Part shown: positions 10,294 to 22,300 of the stretch, piece by piece
Numbering within the stretch: the first letter of the stretch is position 1
How the letters are laid out: every line of letters starts with the position of its first letter
Assembly (NCBI GenBank): GCA_033807695.1
Contig: CM066305.1
Location: 3,286,001 to 3,350,000, forward strand
Source: Daedaleopsis sinensis
Taxonomy: Eukaryota > Basidiomycota > Agaricomycetes > Polyporales > Polyporaceae
Direction of reading: 5' to 3'
DNA length: 64,000 bases
The notes under the pieces: model-generated
What the model was told of the DNA's origin: nothing
The model's input: only the letters and a program-made list of their open reading frames with translations
Databases searched by the model: none
Translations under genes and position numbers: made by a program

Positions 10294-13200
10294 ATGGAAT
10301 ATACGAATGCAGCGTGGCTGCAGCCTCCACCAATCGCAGACCTGCAGTCCGTCCACGACGAGAGGTCATCAAACACGACGGATGACTGGAAGGAGCAGGG
10401 TGCCAGCGTGCACGGCGGCGGTATAAACGACCTCTTCGGAGACATCCAGGGTGAGCACGACACCCTCCTCCAACAAGCGCTCGCTCCCGGCGACGCGTTT
10501 CCTGTCAACCACCACCTCCCCGCCGATGCTCATCCTCCTCCCCTTCCTCCAGCCTCCGGCACCCCTGTTCCCCCCGCAAACTCACCAGGGACCACATACT
10601 TTCTCCCTCTCTTGTTCTCCTCTACAGGCGCTCCGTATAATCCCGTGCAATATAGCGCCAGTGCTTGGCCATCGACTGCGACTCAACAGCTTCCCCTCTC
10701 AAACTACTCTTCTTTGAACGGTGCAACCTCTACCTCTAGTCATGGACAATCACAATCACCACCTTCGAGTGCCATGGTCATAGAGTGAGTGGCTATATGT
10801 TCGTATCCACCGCCCGTCTGTCTAATCACCCCAATCAAGTCCCGCGCTGACGACGATGAATGGTTCCGCTGCAAGCCCTCCACAGCAGTTCCAACAATCG
10901 GCCTTTCTATCCTCACAACCTCAGTCTCGCATGCAATACCAGTACCCACAACAATCACATTCCCCAGCATTGTCCATCAACCCCGCATACGTCCACAGCA
11001 ATCCTCCACATTACCAGCAGCAACCACAGCATTCTATGTCTCTTCCCCGGCATCATTCACATTCTCCCCCGCAGCCACAGCAGCAAGGTACTTTGTCACC
11101 TTTTGTTCTCCATTCCCCCACAAGCAACTTTTACGCCGGTATTTCTCCCTCATCCTTTTATGGGGCACCTCCACCTCAACCCCAGGCTGGCCCTTCATCT
11201 GCACCCCACGCATCTACTTCACATGCTTCACAGCCTACGGCTACACCAACACCCCCGACTTTGGCACCATCAGCTCCCTCACCAGCACCCACACATAAGG
11301 TCTCTCCAGAACAGCGGAGAGCAGATCTAAGTCGAGGCGTGAAGCCACTCATCCAACCTACTTCTTTCACGGGTGCAGGTGCGGTATCGCAACTAGTGAA
11401 CATCCTCGACGATTATGGCATTCCGGAGGTGGAGACTGCGACGCGTCTCGACATACTGACGAAGATTAGAGACAACGCGGGCAACCACTACTTCCGTGCA
11501 TGGGTTGACAATGCCGTAGCTATGGACGTCATTCGGGAATGGCTCAAGCTAGCATTTGTCGGACGAGCCGAACCGCAGCTTGCGGAGACGATCATGCCCA
11601 TCCTCCATGTGAGTAGGATGAGTGGACTGAATGCGTGAAGTTGTATTGACGACATGGGTGGTCTAGATCATCGATCGATTACCTATGAACATCGACAAGC
11701 TGAAGGCGTCGAAGTTGGGGAAACTGATTATGCGGCTGATGAAGGATCCTCCTAGCCCAGGTGAGTTGAGGTTTATGTGTCAATCTGTTCATCCTGTTCG
11801 TGCTATGGACACCTGCACCGAAAACGAGCAAAGAATGATCGTAACCCATCAATGCATTGAATCCGTAGAAAGCAATTTCGCACACCATCGTTATTACGTA
11901 ACATGTATCTAACTACTGCCTTTGCATGTGCACGGAACACACAATGTCAGCGATCAAGGATATGGCATCGAACCTCGAACGGAAATGGCGCAAAATGCTC
12001 AATAGCGAGCCTGACAAGATGGACACCGAAAATGCCGAAGGTGAGTCATGTCCGTTCGCGCGACTGAGGACCCGCATATTTACGCAGCAATCAATCTGCA
12101 GATACGAAGGGCAAGAAGCGGAGAGCAGACAGCACGACCGCCAAGGGTGCCCCGCCAGTCAAGAAAGTCGCTGCCGTCCCTGGCCCGAATGCGACTGCGC
12201 CCAAAGCGGTCGCTGTCAAGAAGGAGGCGAAATCGGTGGTCAAGGACGCGAAGTCGGACTCGTCATTCTTCTCGAAGCCCAAGCCGACGAAGAAGGAGAT
12301 GCCCAGCTTCAAGAAGAATCCTCCAGCACCTCCCGCGGCCGTCAAGAAGGAGCCCGATCCGAACGTCGCGCAGCCATCGTCGTTCAACCCGTTCGAGGAG
12401 GTGCTCAAGTCGTATGGCTCGGGCGCGGGTGCCGGTTCTTCAGCTGCGTCGACGTCTACACCTCCTCCTGGCCAGTCCGTCGCCGGGCCGTCTGCTATCG
12501 CGAGTAATCCCCCAGTACCGGGCCCGTTAGGATTCAACAAGGCGGGAAAGCCCCGGAAGTCGGTAACATGGGCCCCAGACGGGAAGCTCGAGCGAATCAA
12601 GCTGATTGAGCGTGCGATATATGACGACGACCCTGCCGCTGTCAGCACCTTTCGTTCGTGTCTGCGAATATACTGTTTGTTAATTAGACGCCGCGCACAG
12701 GGCTCCCATCCGACGCATAACATCCGCGATCTTGACCGTGACGAGGGCGCGGCGCTACACGCCCACCTGTTCGACGAACAGATCGAATGGGCAGAGCCAC
12801 AACGTGAGCACGCCATTTGCATCACGTCCGGGTCCCGTGACTGATTAGCCGGCCGTAACGTTACAGCACTCGAAATACCTCCGGACGTGGGCCCACGCGG
12901 CGGCCAGAGCAACGAGCGCGCGGCGCAGGAGGAGCGGGAGCAGAGCGCGTTGGTCGTCCTCTACAGCACCCCCGCGCAGATCCCCGACAGCCCCGCCGAG
13001 CCCGCGATGCAGATCCCGGAGGAGCATGTCGACGAGGGCGTGTGCATCATGTTGACCGGGCCCGATGTCGATGCCGTCTTCTGGAGCGGCGGCGAGCCCG
13101 CGATCGTCGACACCGTCCGCCCGTCCGCGTCTGTAGCCGAGCTCGTCGGGCAGCTCGCGGCCGCCGCGCCCGACGTCATGATGGGCGACGCGACGCAGGC

Positions 13201-13747
13201 CGCGGCGGCGATGCCGTCTCTGTTCCAGGCGTTCAGCGGAATAAACCCAGAGCAGCTGCAGCAGCTCGTGCAGCAGGCGCAGGCGCTCACGCAGGGCGCG
13301 TTCAGCAGCCTTGGCCCGACGGCGGGCGCGCCCCCGCAGGGCGGCGACCCGGGCTGGGGGCCAGGGAACCAGTACTCTGAGTATGACCGCGGGTACCACG
13401 AGAACGGCGTCGGGCGCGGCGGCGGAGACCCGAGCCGCCGGTGGAACGAAGAGAACTGGGCCGGGCCCGGGCCGAGTGGCGGCGACCGCGGCGGGCCCGG
13501 CCGGGGGCGGGGAATGGGCCGGGGAGGGGCCGGCCGGGGGATCGGCCGGGGGCGGGGAGAAGGGTTTAGAAGTATAAAACGAAAACCATGCAGTTTCTTT
13601 CAGGCAGGAAGGCGAGCACACCTTGAATTCGCGATCGCGCGTTCCCGGAACAGGAAAGCTGATTATGTCTCTCCCTCCTTGCCCATATACAGATGCAGAT
13701 ACGGAGATCAGTGCGACTTCAGCCACGACCCGGTCCTCCCGTACTGA
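10294..13747 (+). CDS. PNUTS/PPP1R10-like PP1 regulatory subunit (TFIIS-N + RVxF + CCCH finger)
   Basis: Model: join(10294..10450, 10628..10784, 10840..11608, 11667..11760, 11951..12040, 12102..12640, 12701..12803, 12867..13611, 13693..13747), about 902 aa. The N-terminal 270 residues are Pro/Gln/Ser-rich. A TFIIS N-terminal (LW) fold spans about 275-400 (LVNILDDYGIPEVETATRL, IIREWLK-type helices, IIDRLPMNIDKLKASKLGK). The segment RKSVTWAP near residue 575 is an RVxF-type PP1-docking motif in the same setting as metazoan PNUTS, followed by IRDLDRDEGAALHAHLF. The Gly/Arg-rich tail ends in one CCCH zinc finger (CSFFQAGRC, RYGDQC, DFSH). PNUTS-PP1 acts in transcription termination as part of the cleavage/polyadenylation machinery. 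The finger is only compact if a GC-AG intron (13612-13692) is removed; read-through stays in frame but inserts 27 residues. Confidence 0.85.
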
Positions 13748-14955
13748 GTACTGAGCACCGGATACGGACACGCAGATTTAGCAGGCAGACACTAGAGCTG
13801 TCTGTCGACTAGCGCCCCCCCGCGCCCCCGACCCAGGTTCTTAGGCTTGTATGTTATTCTAATCCGTATTTCCGTATGATCCACGCATCGTTATCTGGAC
13901 CTCCCGGTGTCGCAGCCGTGTTCAATGTGGCTTGGAACGTGCGATGTGGCCAAGCCGCCCGGGTGTGGATACACGTAATAGGGCACCCATGTCAGTGATA
14001 CGGCCGCAGGACACCGCCCCGGATCCATCTTGCGTACGGATATCTGGAGCTTGTTTTGGGCTCGATCGTATAGTACACGTCGCATCCGACCATCGCACCT
14101 GTCCAGCATCCTCACAGACTCTTATCTTGAACCACCGCAGCTGATCAGAGTTATGGACGACTTGACATCTACATGTTCACCTGTGCGAAACGGTCGTGAC
14201 AATGCACCGAAATTGCGTAACGTTCTCGCGCGCATGCGTTGCCCCATCCCGTGTTCTCTGAATACTGGTGACGTAACGTCATACGAAGCCAGGGGCTTCT
14301 AGCCTTCTAGCCTTCTATCAAGGTCACCGTGACCCAGCTGCAGCAGTGCGACTAAGGAGTCCTGATTGGGGTAGCGTTCACCCTACTACCACGGGCCTCT
14401 TGGCAGCGGCCGCTGCAGCTCCGCCCTTCCATCGCAACACTGGCTTCAAGGAGAGAGCACGACGGCGATAGATGATTAATATACACTACAGGACAGAGTT
14501 AAATACGAAAGTGATAAGACAACAGGGCACCCGCAGCCTTCGTCCTCGCAAAAAGGGGTGAGAGTGTGAGAGAGACAGATCATCGTCCTCCGCCTGCGAA
14601 CCCAGAGAGGGGTAGTGGTACTAAGATACAGTTCTACGTATATGCTATGCTGAGTAAAATATCAATTGAGCGATGATGCAGCGAGATCCAACAAAACAGA
14701 TGACACATCCGAACACTAGACACGGGGCCGGGGGGAAACACAGGCAGGCATGGCAAGGCAGGAGGGACCGGCGGGCGGAGGGGCAAGGGCGTATGGGGAA
14801 GGGGAGGGGAGGGAGAGAGCGGAGAAGAGCATAGATGCACGCAGCAGAGCAACCCAGTCCGTCGTCGGCCGCTGTCCACCGGCGCGCACACCCGCACCCG
14901 CACGCATGCACGCTGCGGGGGCGCTCGCGCTCGGGGCTGCAGCCAACAGCAAATT
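13748..14955 (+). other. Convergent 3' region
   Basis: This is 1.2 kb between the PNUTS stop (+) and the LDB-type gene stop (-). It is GC-variable, with a direct triplicate of 'TTCTAGCC' at about 14297-14318. No gene is supported. Confidence 0.45.
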
Positions 14956-17900
14956 TTATGACCCCCCCTGCGTCCTGTTCCGTTTTCGATTCGGCCGCTT
15001 CGGCTGCTGCTGCTCCGCGTTCGCCGTCGTCGGCGAGTCTTCGCCCGACCGCTGGCTCGGCGGATTCTTGCGCTTCAGCGAGGCGTTCGCCATCGACGGG
15101 GTTGTGGGCCCGCCTGGCGTTGGCGCGGAAGCCGGGGTCGAGGCTTGGGCGGGGGTCGATGCCGACCCTTGGCCGGGCTGTGAGGTACTCTTGGCCTGCT
15201 TCGACGCGTCGGGCTGGGCCATTTGTGAGTCGATGACAGAATGAGGTTGCGATGGGCCAGGCATGTGCCCTGGGGTTCCGAACGAGGTCGAGGGACCCAC
15301 GGTAGGGCCGGAGACACCGTTCATCCCGTCTGGATGTGATGACGGCCCCGCGCCGGACATGCCGTCCACACCGTTCACGCCGATGTGGAGGCCAGCCGCT
15401 AGCCGCTCCTGACGGATGTTGTTCGCGAAGGCCGATAGAGCATCTAGATGTGGAAAATTGAGTCAACGCACGGACTTGGAACGGCATTGGATTGCTACTG
15501 ACCGACGGGACCCATCTTGTTTGAGATTGAGAATCGGATGAGGTCCGACATTTGTGCGACGCTTTCCGCGAGCTGACAAAGGCGGCGAATTCAACGTATG
15601 GTCCGCTAGACGAAGACATACGTAACGCACCTCTAGACATCGCATAGTCGCTTGAGGGATACCGAAGGCATTGATAGGTTCCGCAGGAATAATAGCATGA
15701 TCAATAATGTACCGCGGCTCATCGTACCGATTCGCGTCGTCGGCCCCGTTAGCATTCACCGGAGGCGATCCCAACATACGTGGCGAATCCGGTATTCGCT
15801 CTCCTTGGATTGCATCGAACGCGAGGTACTTGTCGTGCCAGAATGCGTCAAACTGCAGCCGTTCGAAGAGCAAGGTGTAGTGTACGGCAGGAGGGTTGGT
15901 GCCCGGAGCATGGGGGTGTACAGGGTTCGCCAAAGGCATAACAATCACTTCCGCGGTGAACGGTCCGCGGAGGGTTATGCTGTACCCATTCGTGTACCGG
16001 AAAGTCCATGAAGCGCTTGCGCATTCTACGATTGAACGCGAGGTACTGATGAGCCTTTCACGCGCGCCATCGATGTTGATTGACTGGGACTTGACTCCTG
16101 ACTGCGCTGTGACAAGGAAGAACCGCGGGAAAATGGGATACCCAATTTCTATACCCAGTTGTCAGCAGCGCATATACCCTGTCGGCAATTCTGACTCACC
16201 GAATGGTTTCGCTTCTACTTGCTGGTTATCTTTCCAGAGTGTCAGCTTCATCGTCGCCCTTTCCGAGAAGTAGGTCGTAACGATATTATTCCAATGCGTC
16301 AACTTCAACCTCTGAGACGCACGTCAGCTCGGTATGGGGAAACGAACACAAAACCCTAACCTCTTTACTATCAGAAGCAAGTTCACCGCTGAAGTGTAGC
16401 AATCTCGCGATAGTCTGCCCCATTCCTACCGGATAGATCCTGAGAAAATATAAATAGAGTTAGCCATTGTCTCAAGGTATCCTAAATCACACGCACTGAG
16501 GCCTGGCTTGGGGAGCCGGTTGAACAGCAGTAGGTTGCGGCTTCGCGGCAGGAGCGGTACTCGCTGGTGCAGAGTGGCTTCCTTCGGTTGTCATGGATGT
16601 CTGACCAGCGCTCGTGGGGCCTGGCGTCGGTTGTGCGACTGGTCCCGGAGGCACCCCAGTTGTAGGCCGTGACGCAGGTCGTGGTGGATGCGCGTGTGAG
16701 GGCGCGTTGGCTTGTGGCTGGACCGGTGGATGGGATGGACCACCGGGGCTGGGCGCAGTACCGGGCGCTGGTACCCTTGGAGGTAACATGCCCCCTGTAT
16801 TGTTCGGTAAGGAAGGCTGGGACACGCGGGGTGTGCGAGGAGGGATGGGGGACTGGCGGTGCACCGATTGCGGCTGAGAGTGTGGTCGCTGCATCGCTAC
16901 CTGACCAGGATGCATCTGATTGGGGAGGTGTTCGGGTTGACGGGGGGATTGCTGGCTGGGGAGGGCGGGTTGTGACTGGGATACAGGGAAAGGATGATGC
17001 GGGCCATTGTGCGAAGGTGGTCGAGGTGGAGCGGATGTGGAAGGTTGCCCTATGCCGAACGCGTTTGCAGGGAAATTGTCCGCGCTGTTGTTCATCCCTC
17101 CGAGCACCTGCGCTGGAGTACTGATAAGGGGTGGCCCCGTACCTTCTATGGATCCGTTGCCGCGCTGCGACATGTCCCCAGCAGGATTGAGAGGCGCGGG
17201 CGAATGTGCCATATTGAACGGCGGATTGTTCATGTTCGGCATGGGCATCCGTGCGACGTTGTGGCCAAGTGAAGGCTGCATATTCGGCTGGTTGGCGAAC
17301 ATGAACATGCTGCTGTCGGGACTCATCTGGTGACGACCTCCGGAAGCTTGTGAAACTATCGGCCCTCCTGCCATCCCTCCGCCCATACCAGGCTGCTGTC
17401 CAGGGGAACCGACATGAGGAGACGTACCCAGTGACGACGGTTGGTGATGTTGCTGAAGAGCCATCGGAGTGCCGTAGCCATGGTGCTGCATGGGCTGCAT
17501 GGGCTGCTGCATTCCATGCGATTGCTGGAGAGTGGGTGGTTGTGTGAGAGTAGGCATCATCTGTTGACCAGACGGCGTCCGGGCGTGCGGCGGCATTGCG
17601 TTCGCGCTTTGCATGTGTCCCGCGCGGCTCATCGGCAGACCCATCGTATCCGGCGACATCCCACCACCCTGCCCTCCCTGTTGCTGCTGCTGCCGCATAT
17701 GCATCTGCATCTGCTGCTGCTGCTGAGGAGTTAGATTGGCACGCATCATCTGAGGCCCCATCCCGCCGACCATCATCGCTGGCGCCATTCCAGACATATG
17801 CGTCGCACCCTGTCCGAGTGGCTGCGACTGAACGCGTCGGATTTGCTGCTGACCCAGCTGCTGCTGACCCATCATACCCCCCGGGAATCCTTGCATGCTC

Positions 17901-18220
17901 TGGAGCTGGCTCGGGGTGAGACTGCCCATATGTGGACCTGGTCCGGCACCCGGGTTGAGGCCTGGGCCGTTAGGATGTTGAGGCAGAAAGCTGCGACGAT
18001 GACCGTTGGGACCTTGGATGAGCGCATAGTTGGAGTTGGCGACCCCAGGCTGGGTACCCATAATCCCGAGGCCGGGGTTCCCGCCCTGGCTGTTTGAGAG
18101 CATACCCATCGCGTGCGGGTTGGGTTGCTGGCCCTGTTGGGGTTGCTGCGGGATGAAGGGCTGGTTGAGCATGCCCTGGTGCATGCCTCCGCGCAGCATG
18201 TCGGGGTGGTGAACGTTCAT
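14956..18220 (-). CDS. LIM-domain-binding (LDB1/SEUSS-type) transcriptional co-regulator
   Basis: Model: complement(join(14956..15443, 15503..15572, 15631..16148, 16200..16311, 16361..16439, 16497..18220)), 996 aa, all phases consistent. The first 575 residues are Met/Gln/Pro/Gly-rich and probably disordered, with Gln runs near 17.7 kb. Residues about 575-800 carry the LIM_bind domain: IYPVGMGQTIARLLHFSGEL, LTHWNNIVTTYFSE, TLWKDNQQVEAKPFEIG, FPRFFLVTAQSG, RYTNGYSITLRGPF and HYTLLFERLQFDAFWHDKY. The C-terminus has a Ser/Thr/Pro-rich region and a basic SLKRKNPPSQ / KRPNRKRNR nuclear-signal-like end. Fungal relatives (Adn1 in fission yeast, Mfg1/PtaB in others) partner with DNA-binding factors in adhesion and morphogenesis; that role is by family inference. 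Start ATG at 18220 has no obvious coding sequence upstream. Confidence 0.88.
17680..17728 (-). repeat. CAG/CTG triplet tract coding poly-Gln
   Basis: Runs of CTGCTG(C/A) on the plus strand encode Gln-rich stretches (TPQQQQQ, RQQQQQ) in the LDB-type protein. Length polymorphism would be expected. Confidence 0.7.
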
Positions 18221-19335
18221 GACGAGACTCGGGAAGTGGGTAGTTCACCGACGCGGGCCCTGAGACGCGGTGTCGCATGCAGAGATGGTTGTCCAAACCC
18301 ACGAAGGAGTGCACGAAGGAGCCGTAGGGTCGCTGAGGACGACGGCGGGGGACCTCGAGGGCTGCGAGGATTGAGGGGGTCGAGGACGACGGGGAGGAAG
18401 GAAGGGAAAGTTGAGTCGCGTTGTGGCAGACGCACTCACACGCTTGAGCGACGGCACTGCTTCCACGCCACGAGTCCATCGCCTGCCCCGATTTCCCCGC
18501 ATCCCTCTTCGAAATTGCCACCATATGGGCACCGTTGAACTGCGAGCACTCTCTGACCTCAACATGCACCACGACGAGCCAAAACCCTGCGATTTTTGCG
18601 GTCATTTTGACTGTGGGCACGAGGAGAATTTGCCTCCGGACTGCGCTCGTCTATCTCTTACGAGATACGCGCCGCTAGATGATATGTATCATACTCGACG
18701 AGGACGTCACCGACGGCACCGAGTGTCGAGGTATGTTGATCTCCTCCTAAGTACACGAATGTGACCGCTCGATGGTCGTTATACTTTTTAGGTGACTATA
18801 TGCGCATATCATCGGCTATAGGGCTTATCGGAGTGGGTATGATGGATGCACGCGGCGTTCGGGGTCGAAACGTTGTATTGTCCTCGTGCATAATCACTTC
18901 ACGATGAGTACTTATTCTACGTTCGTCTCTTTTGTCTTGTACGTACGACGACTTCCGTCTTCCTTCGTTTCAACCTATATCACGAGCTCATTTCAACCAA
19001 TCGCGAGCTCAACCAATCGCTTGAAAGTGAATGATCATGCGACGGTCAAAGCATCAAGTCAGACTATACGCAGAGGACACAGGATTGAGCATAGTAGATG
19101 TCGAAGTCGAGCACATGCAAGAGATAGTCATCGTCGACGGCGGGGTTGATGGCGTTGGACAGTGCGTTCGGGTAGCTGAGCGTGGCAACGCTCACGAATT
19201 TGGACGCGCCTGCCTGCGATGGCGCTTGTGTGCCTCTCTCTTGTCCATCATCCTCACATTCCGCTCGTTCTGTTCTGGCTATAGACTGCGAGTGTTCGAC
19301 TACCTGGAGCACGCAGCGACTTCTCATCGAGGCCA
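18221..19335 (+). other. Divergent promoter region (LDB-type gene / kinesin-3)
   Basis: These 1.1 kb separate two divergent starts. A direct repeat of the motif 'CAACCAATCGC' / 'CAACCAATCGC' occurs at about 18994-19020. A small open frame from 18523 has a CxxCxxxxCxH pattern but no other support. Confidence 0.4.
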
Positions 19336-22300
19336 ATGGCTGAGCATGGCGATGGAAACATCAAGGTCGTTGTCCGGTGCCGGCCCCTCAACTCGCGCGG
19401 TTCGTGTTTCCCTACGCTTTCATACGCGTCAAGCCGCGTTCCTGACGCAGGATTCTCTCGCAACTTCGATTATATGCGTCTTTTCATGGGTGTGATGCGC
19501 CATAACAGAAATCGCGCGCGGCGCGAAATGTCTCGTGCGGATGGAGGGGAACCAAACCATCCTAGAGGCCCCGGAGGCAGGCTCGGCGGGCGCACAGGCG
19601 GCGTCAGGACGTGCCTCTGAGCGCAAGCCGATGAACTTCACTTTTGACAAGAGTTATTGGTCTGCTGGACCGAGGGACGAACCAGGATACTGCTCTCAGC
19701 AGACACTATATGACGATCTTGGGAAGGAGCTGCTCGACCATGGTTTCGCCGGGTTCAATGCGTGTATTTTGGCTTGTGAGTGATATTTAATGCATACATC
19801 GGCGCATATACTGATCTTGACTTCAGATGGGCAGACAGGTGCGTGCTGTAATGACCCGGTGGAGTACGGAGCTCAATGTTGCGCAAACAGGATCTGGAAA
19901 GTCCTACAGTATGATGGGTTGTACGTCCTCTGATCAAGATTCCATCCATATCTCGTGTTGAGAATCTACGCGTACAGACGGTCCCGACAAGGGCATTATA
20001 CCACTCACATGTTCCGAACTATTCGCTCGAGTCGAACAGAAGAAGGCAGCCGATCCCCACATTAATTTCACAGTAGAAGTATCTTATATCGAAATCTACA
20101 ACGAGAAAGTCCGCGACCTCCTCAATCCGAAGAACTCTGGCAACCTCAGGGTCCGCGAACATCCGAGTCTCGGTCCGTACGTTGAGGATCTGTCCAAGCT
20201 AGTTGTTAGCAACTATGACGAGATGATGACACTCATGGACGAAGGAAACAAGGCTCGTACAGTCGCTGCGACAAACATGAACGAGACGTACGTATTCGCA
20301 CTTGAAATTGTTGGAAACGCCGGGGGACTGACAGTGGTGTCACCAATAGTTCTTCGCGTTCACATGCGGTCTTCACTCTGCTCCTTACTATGAAGAGACA
20401 CGACGTCGATACCAACCTTGACACAGAGAAAGTCTCCCGGATCAACCTTGTTGATCTGGCTGGTTCCGAGCGTGCCAACTCTACTGGCGCGACCGGTCAG
20501 AGGTTGAAGGAGGGTGCCAACATCAACAAGTCTTTGACAACTCTTGGAAAAGTCATCGCTGCTCTCGCGCAAGCCAGCCAAGCGGAGGCAAAGAAGGGCA
20601 AGAAAGGGAAAGCGGATGAGTTCGTTCCCTACCGTGACTCCGTAAGTCGCGCTTCGACAACTTTACAGCTTTACTGACATTCAACAGGTATTGACATGGC
20701 TGCTAAAAGACAGTCTGGGAGGGAACTCCAAGACAGCGATGATTGCCGCCATCTCTCCTGCCGACGTCCAGTATGAGGAAACGTTGAGTACTCTTCGTTA
20801 TGCGGATCAAGCCAAGAAGATCAAGAACAAGGCCATTATCAACGAGGACCCCAACGCGAAACTCGTGCGTGAGCTCAAAGAAGAGCTCGAGATGCTTCGA
20901 GGTATGTATAAATCGGCTGCATAGCGTATCTGTTCTCATACCGCTCCATAGCCCGTGTGTCTGGCGCGGGCAACGAGGCGGTGTTCGACCCCAAGATCCC
21001 AGCGTCACAGCAGAAGGTCACATACCAGGCCAAAGACGGTACAATCAAGACCGTGACCAAGGCGGAGCTTCAGGAGCAGTTGGAGACGAGCGAGAAGCTC
21101 ATGGAAAGCCTCAACGAGACTTGGGAGGAGAAGATGCAGCGCACACAAGAAGTACAGCGCGAGCGCGAGAAGGCGCTAGAGGAACTGGGTATCTCCGTGG
21201 AGAAGAACAACGTCGGTGTCCATACTCCGAAGAGAATGCCGCACTTGGTTAACTTGGTAAATGACCTAATATCTTTGTGAGACTCGCGCGAAACTGAACA
21301 TCTGTCGCAGAATGAAGATCCACTCATGAGCGAGTGTCTCATCTACCAATTGAAGCCAGGCAAGACGGATGTTGGACGATTAGAAGGCGACAAACCTGCC
21401 GCTATTCGACTCAGTGGGGCTAGTATCGCCGAGGAGCATTGTTACTTCGAGAACAACGACGGGAAGGTCACTCTTCATGCCTTGCCTGATGCGGTCACTG
21501 TCAGTATTGTTGTGGTCACCTTGTGCTCCGGGCATACTAGTTGACCACATCTGTGCAGTTCCTGAACGGACGTCAAATTACCCCTGGTCAAGTTCGTATT
21601 CTATCCATGATGATGTTGAGCGTTCACTAATCAGGATTATGGGTTAGACGTACAAACTTCGCTCCGGATTCCGCATCATCCTTGGTAAGCGCAACGACGT
21701 CTCCACATAGGCATGTTTCCTGATTATGTGCAGGGGAGCACCACGTATTCCGCTTCAACAATCCAGAGGAAGTTCGGAAACTGCGAGACCGCGCTCGTGC
21801 AAAATCTCAGATGAGCATCAGCATCACAGCTGCTGACCTGGCCGCCGAGGCGAATGCGGAGGCAACACGGCCTAGCTCTCCTACTGGCTCCAGTGTGGAC
21901 CTCAACGACGTCGACTGGACGTTCGCCAAGAGAGAAGCTGCATTCGCTAAGCTTGGTCTTGACCCTGGTTTGGACAACCTTCCCGATGAAGATCTGAACA
22001 AGCTCTTTGAGAAGATCACCAAAGTTAAGACCATGCGCGATCACAACTCCAACTCGAAGCGGCCGGAGAGCAGTCTAAGTCAAGCGGATGATATCTGGAG
22101 CGAGTCCAGTCGACCACTGGACGCTTTGACCGATGACACCAGTGTTGACGCTATGACGAGCCACGATAGCCCCGAGATGAGCGACAGCCTCAAGGAAGTG
22201 CAGACACAGCTCGATCACCAGCGCATGGAGTTCGAGAGTCGTCTCCAGGCTATCGCTGAATCGTCCGAGGCGGAAGATATCAAGGTAGAGAAGGAGCAGA

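Noticed and set aside
12843..13771. 308-codon minus-strand frame opposite the PNUTS gene
   Set aside because: Pure antisense of the Gly/Ala/Pro-rich C-terminal exon; no motifs.
18523..18764. 80-codon plus-strand frame with CDFCGHFDCGH, resembling a zinc motif
   Set aside because: It lies in a divergent promoter region, has no splice signals or wider similarity, and the rest of the frame is Arg/His-rich as expected of chance GC-rich sequence.
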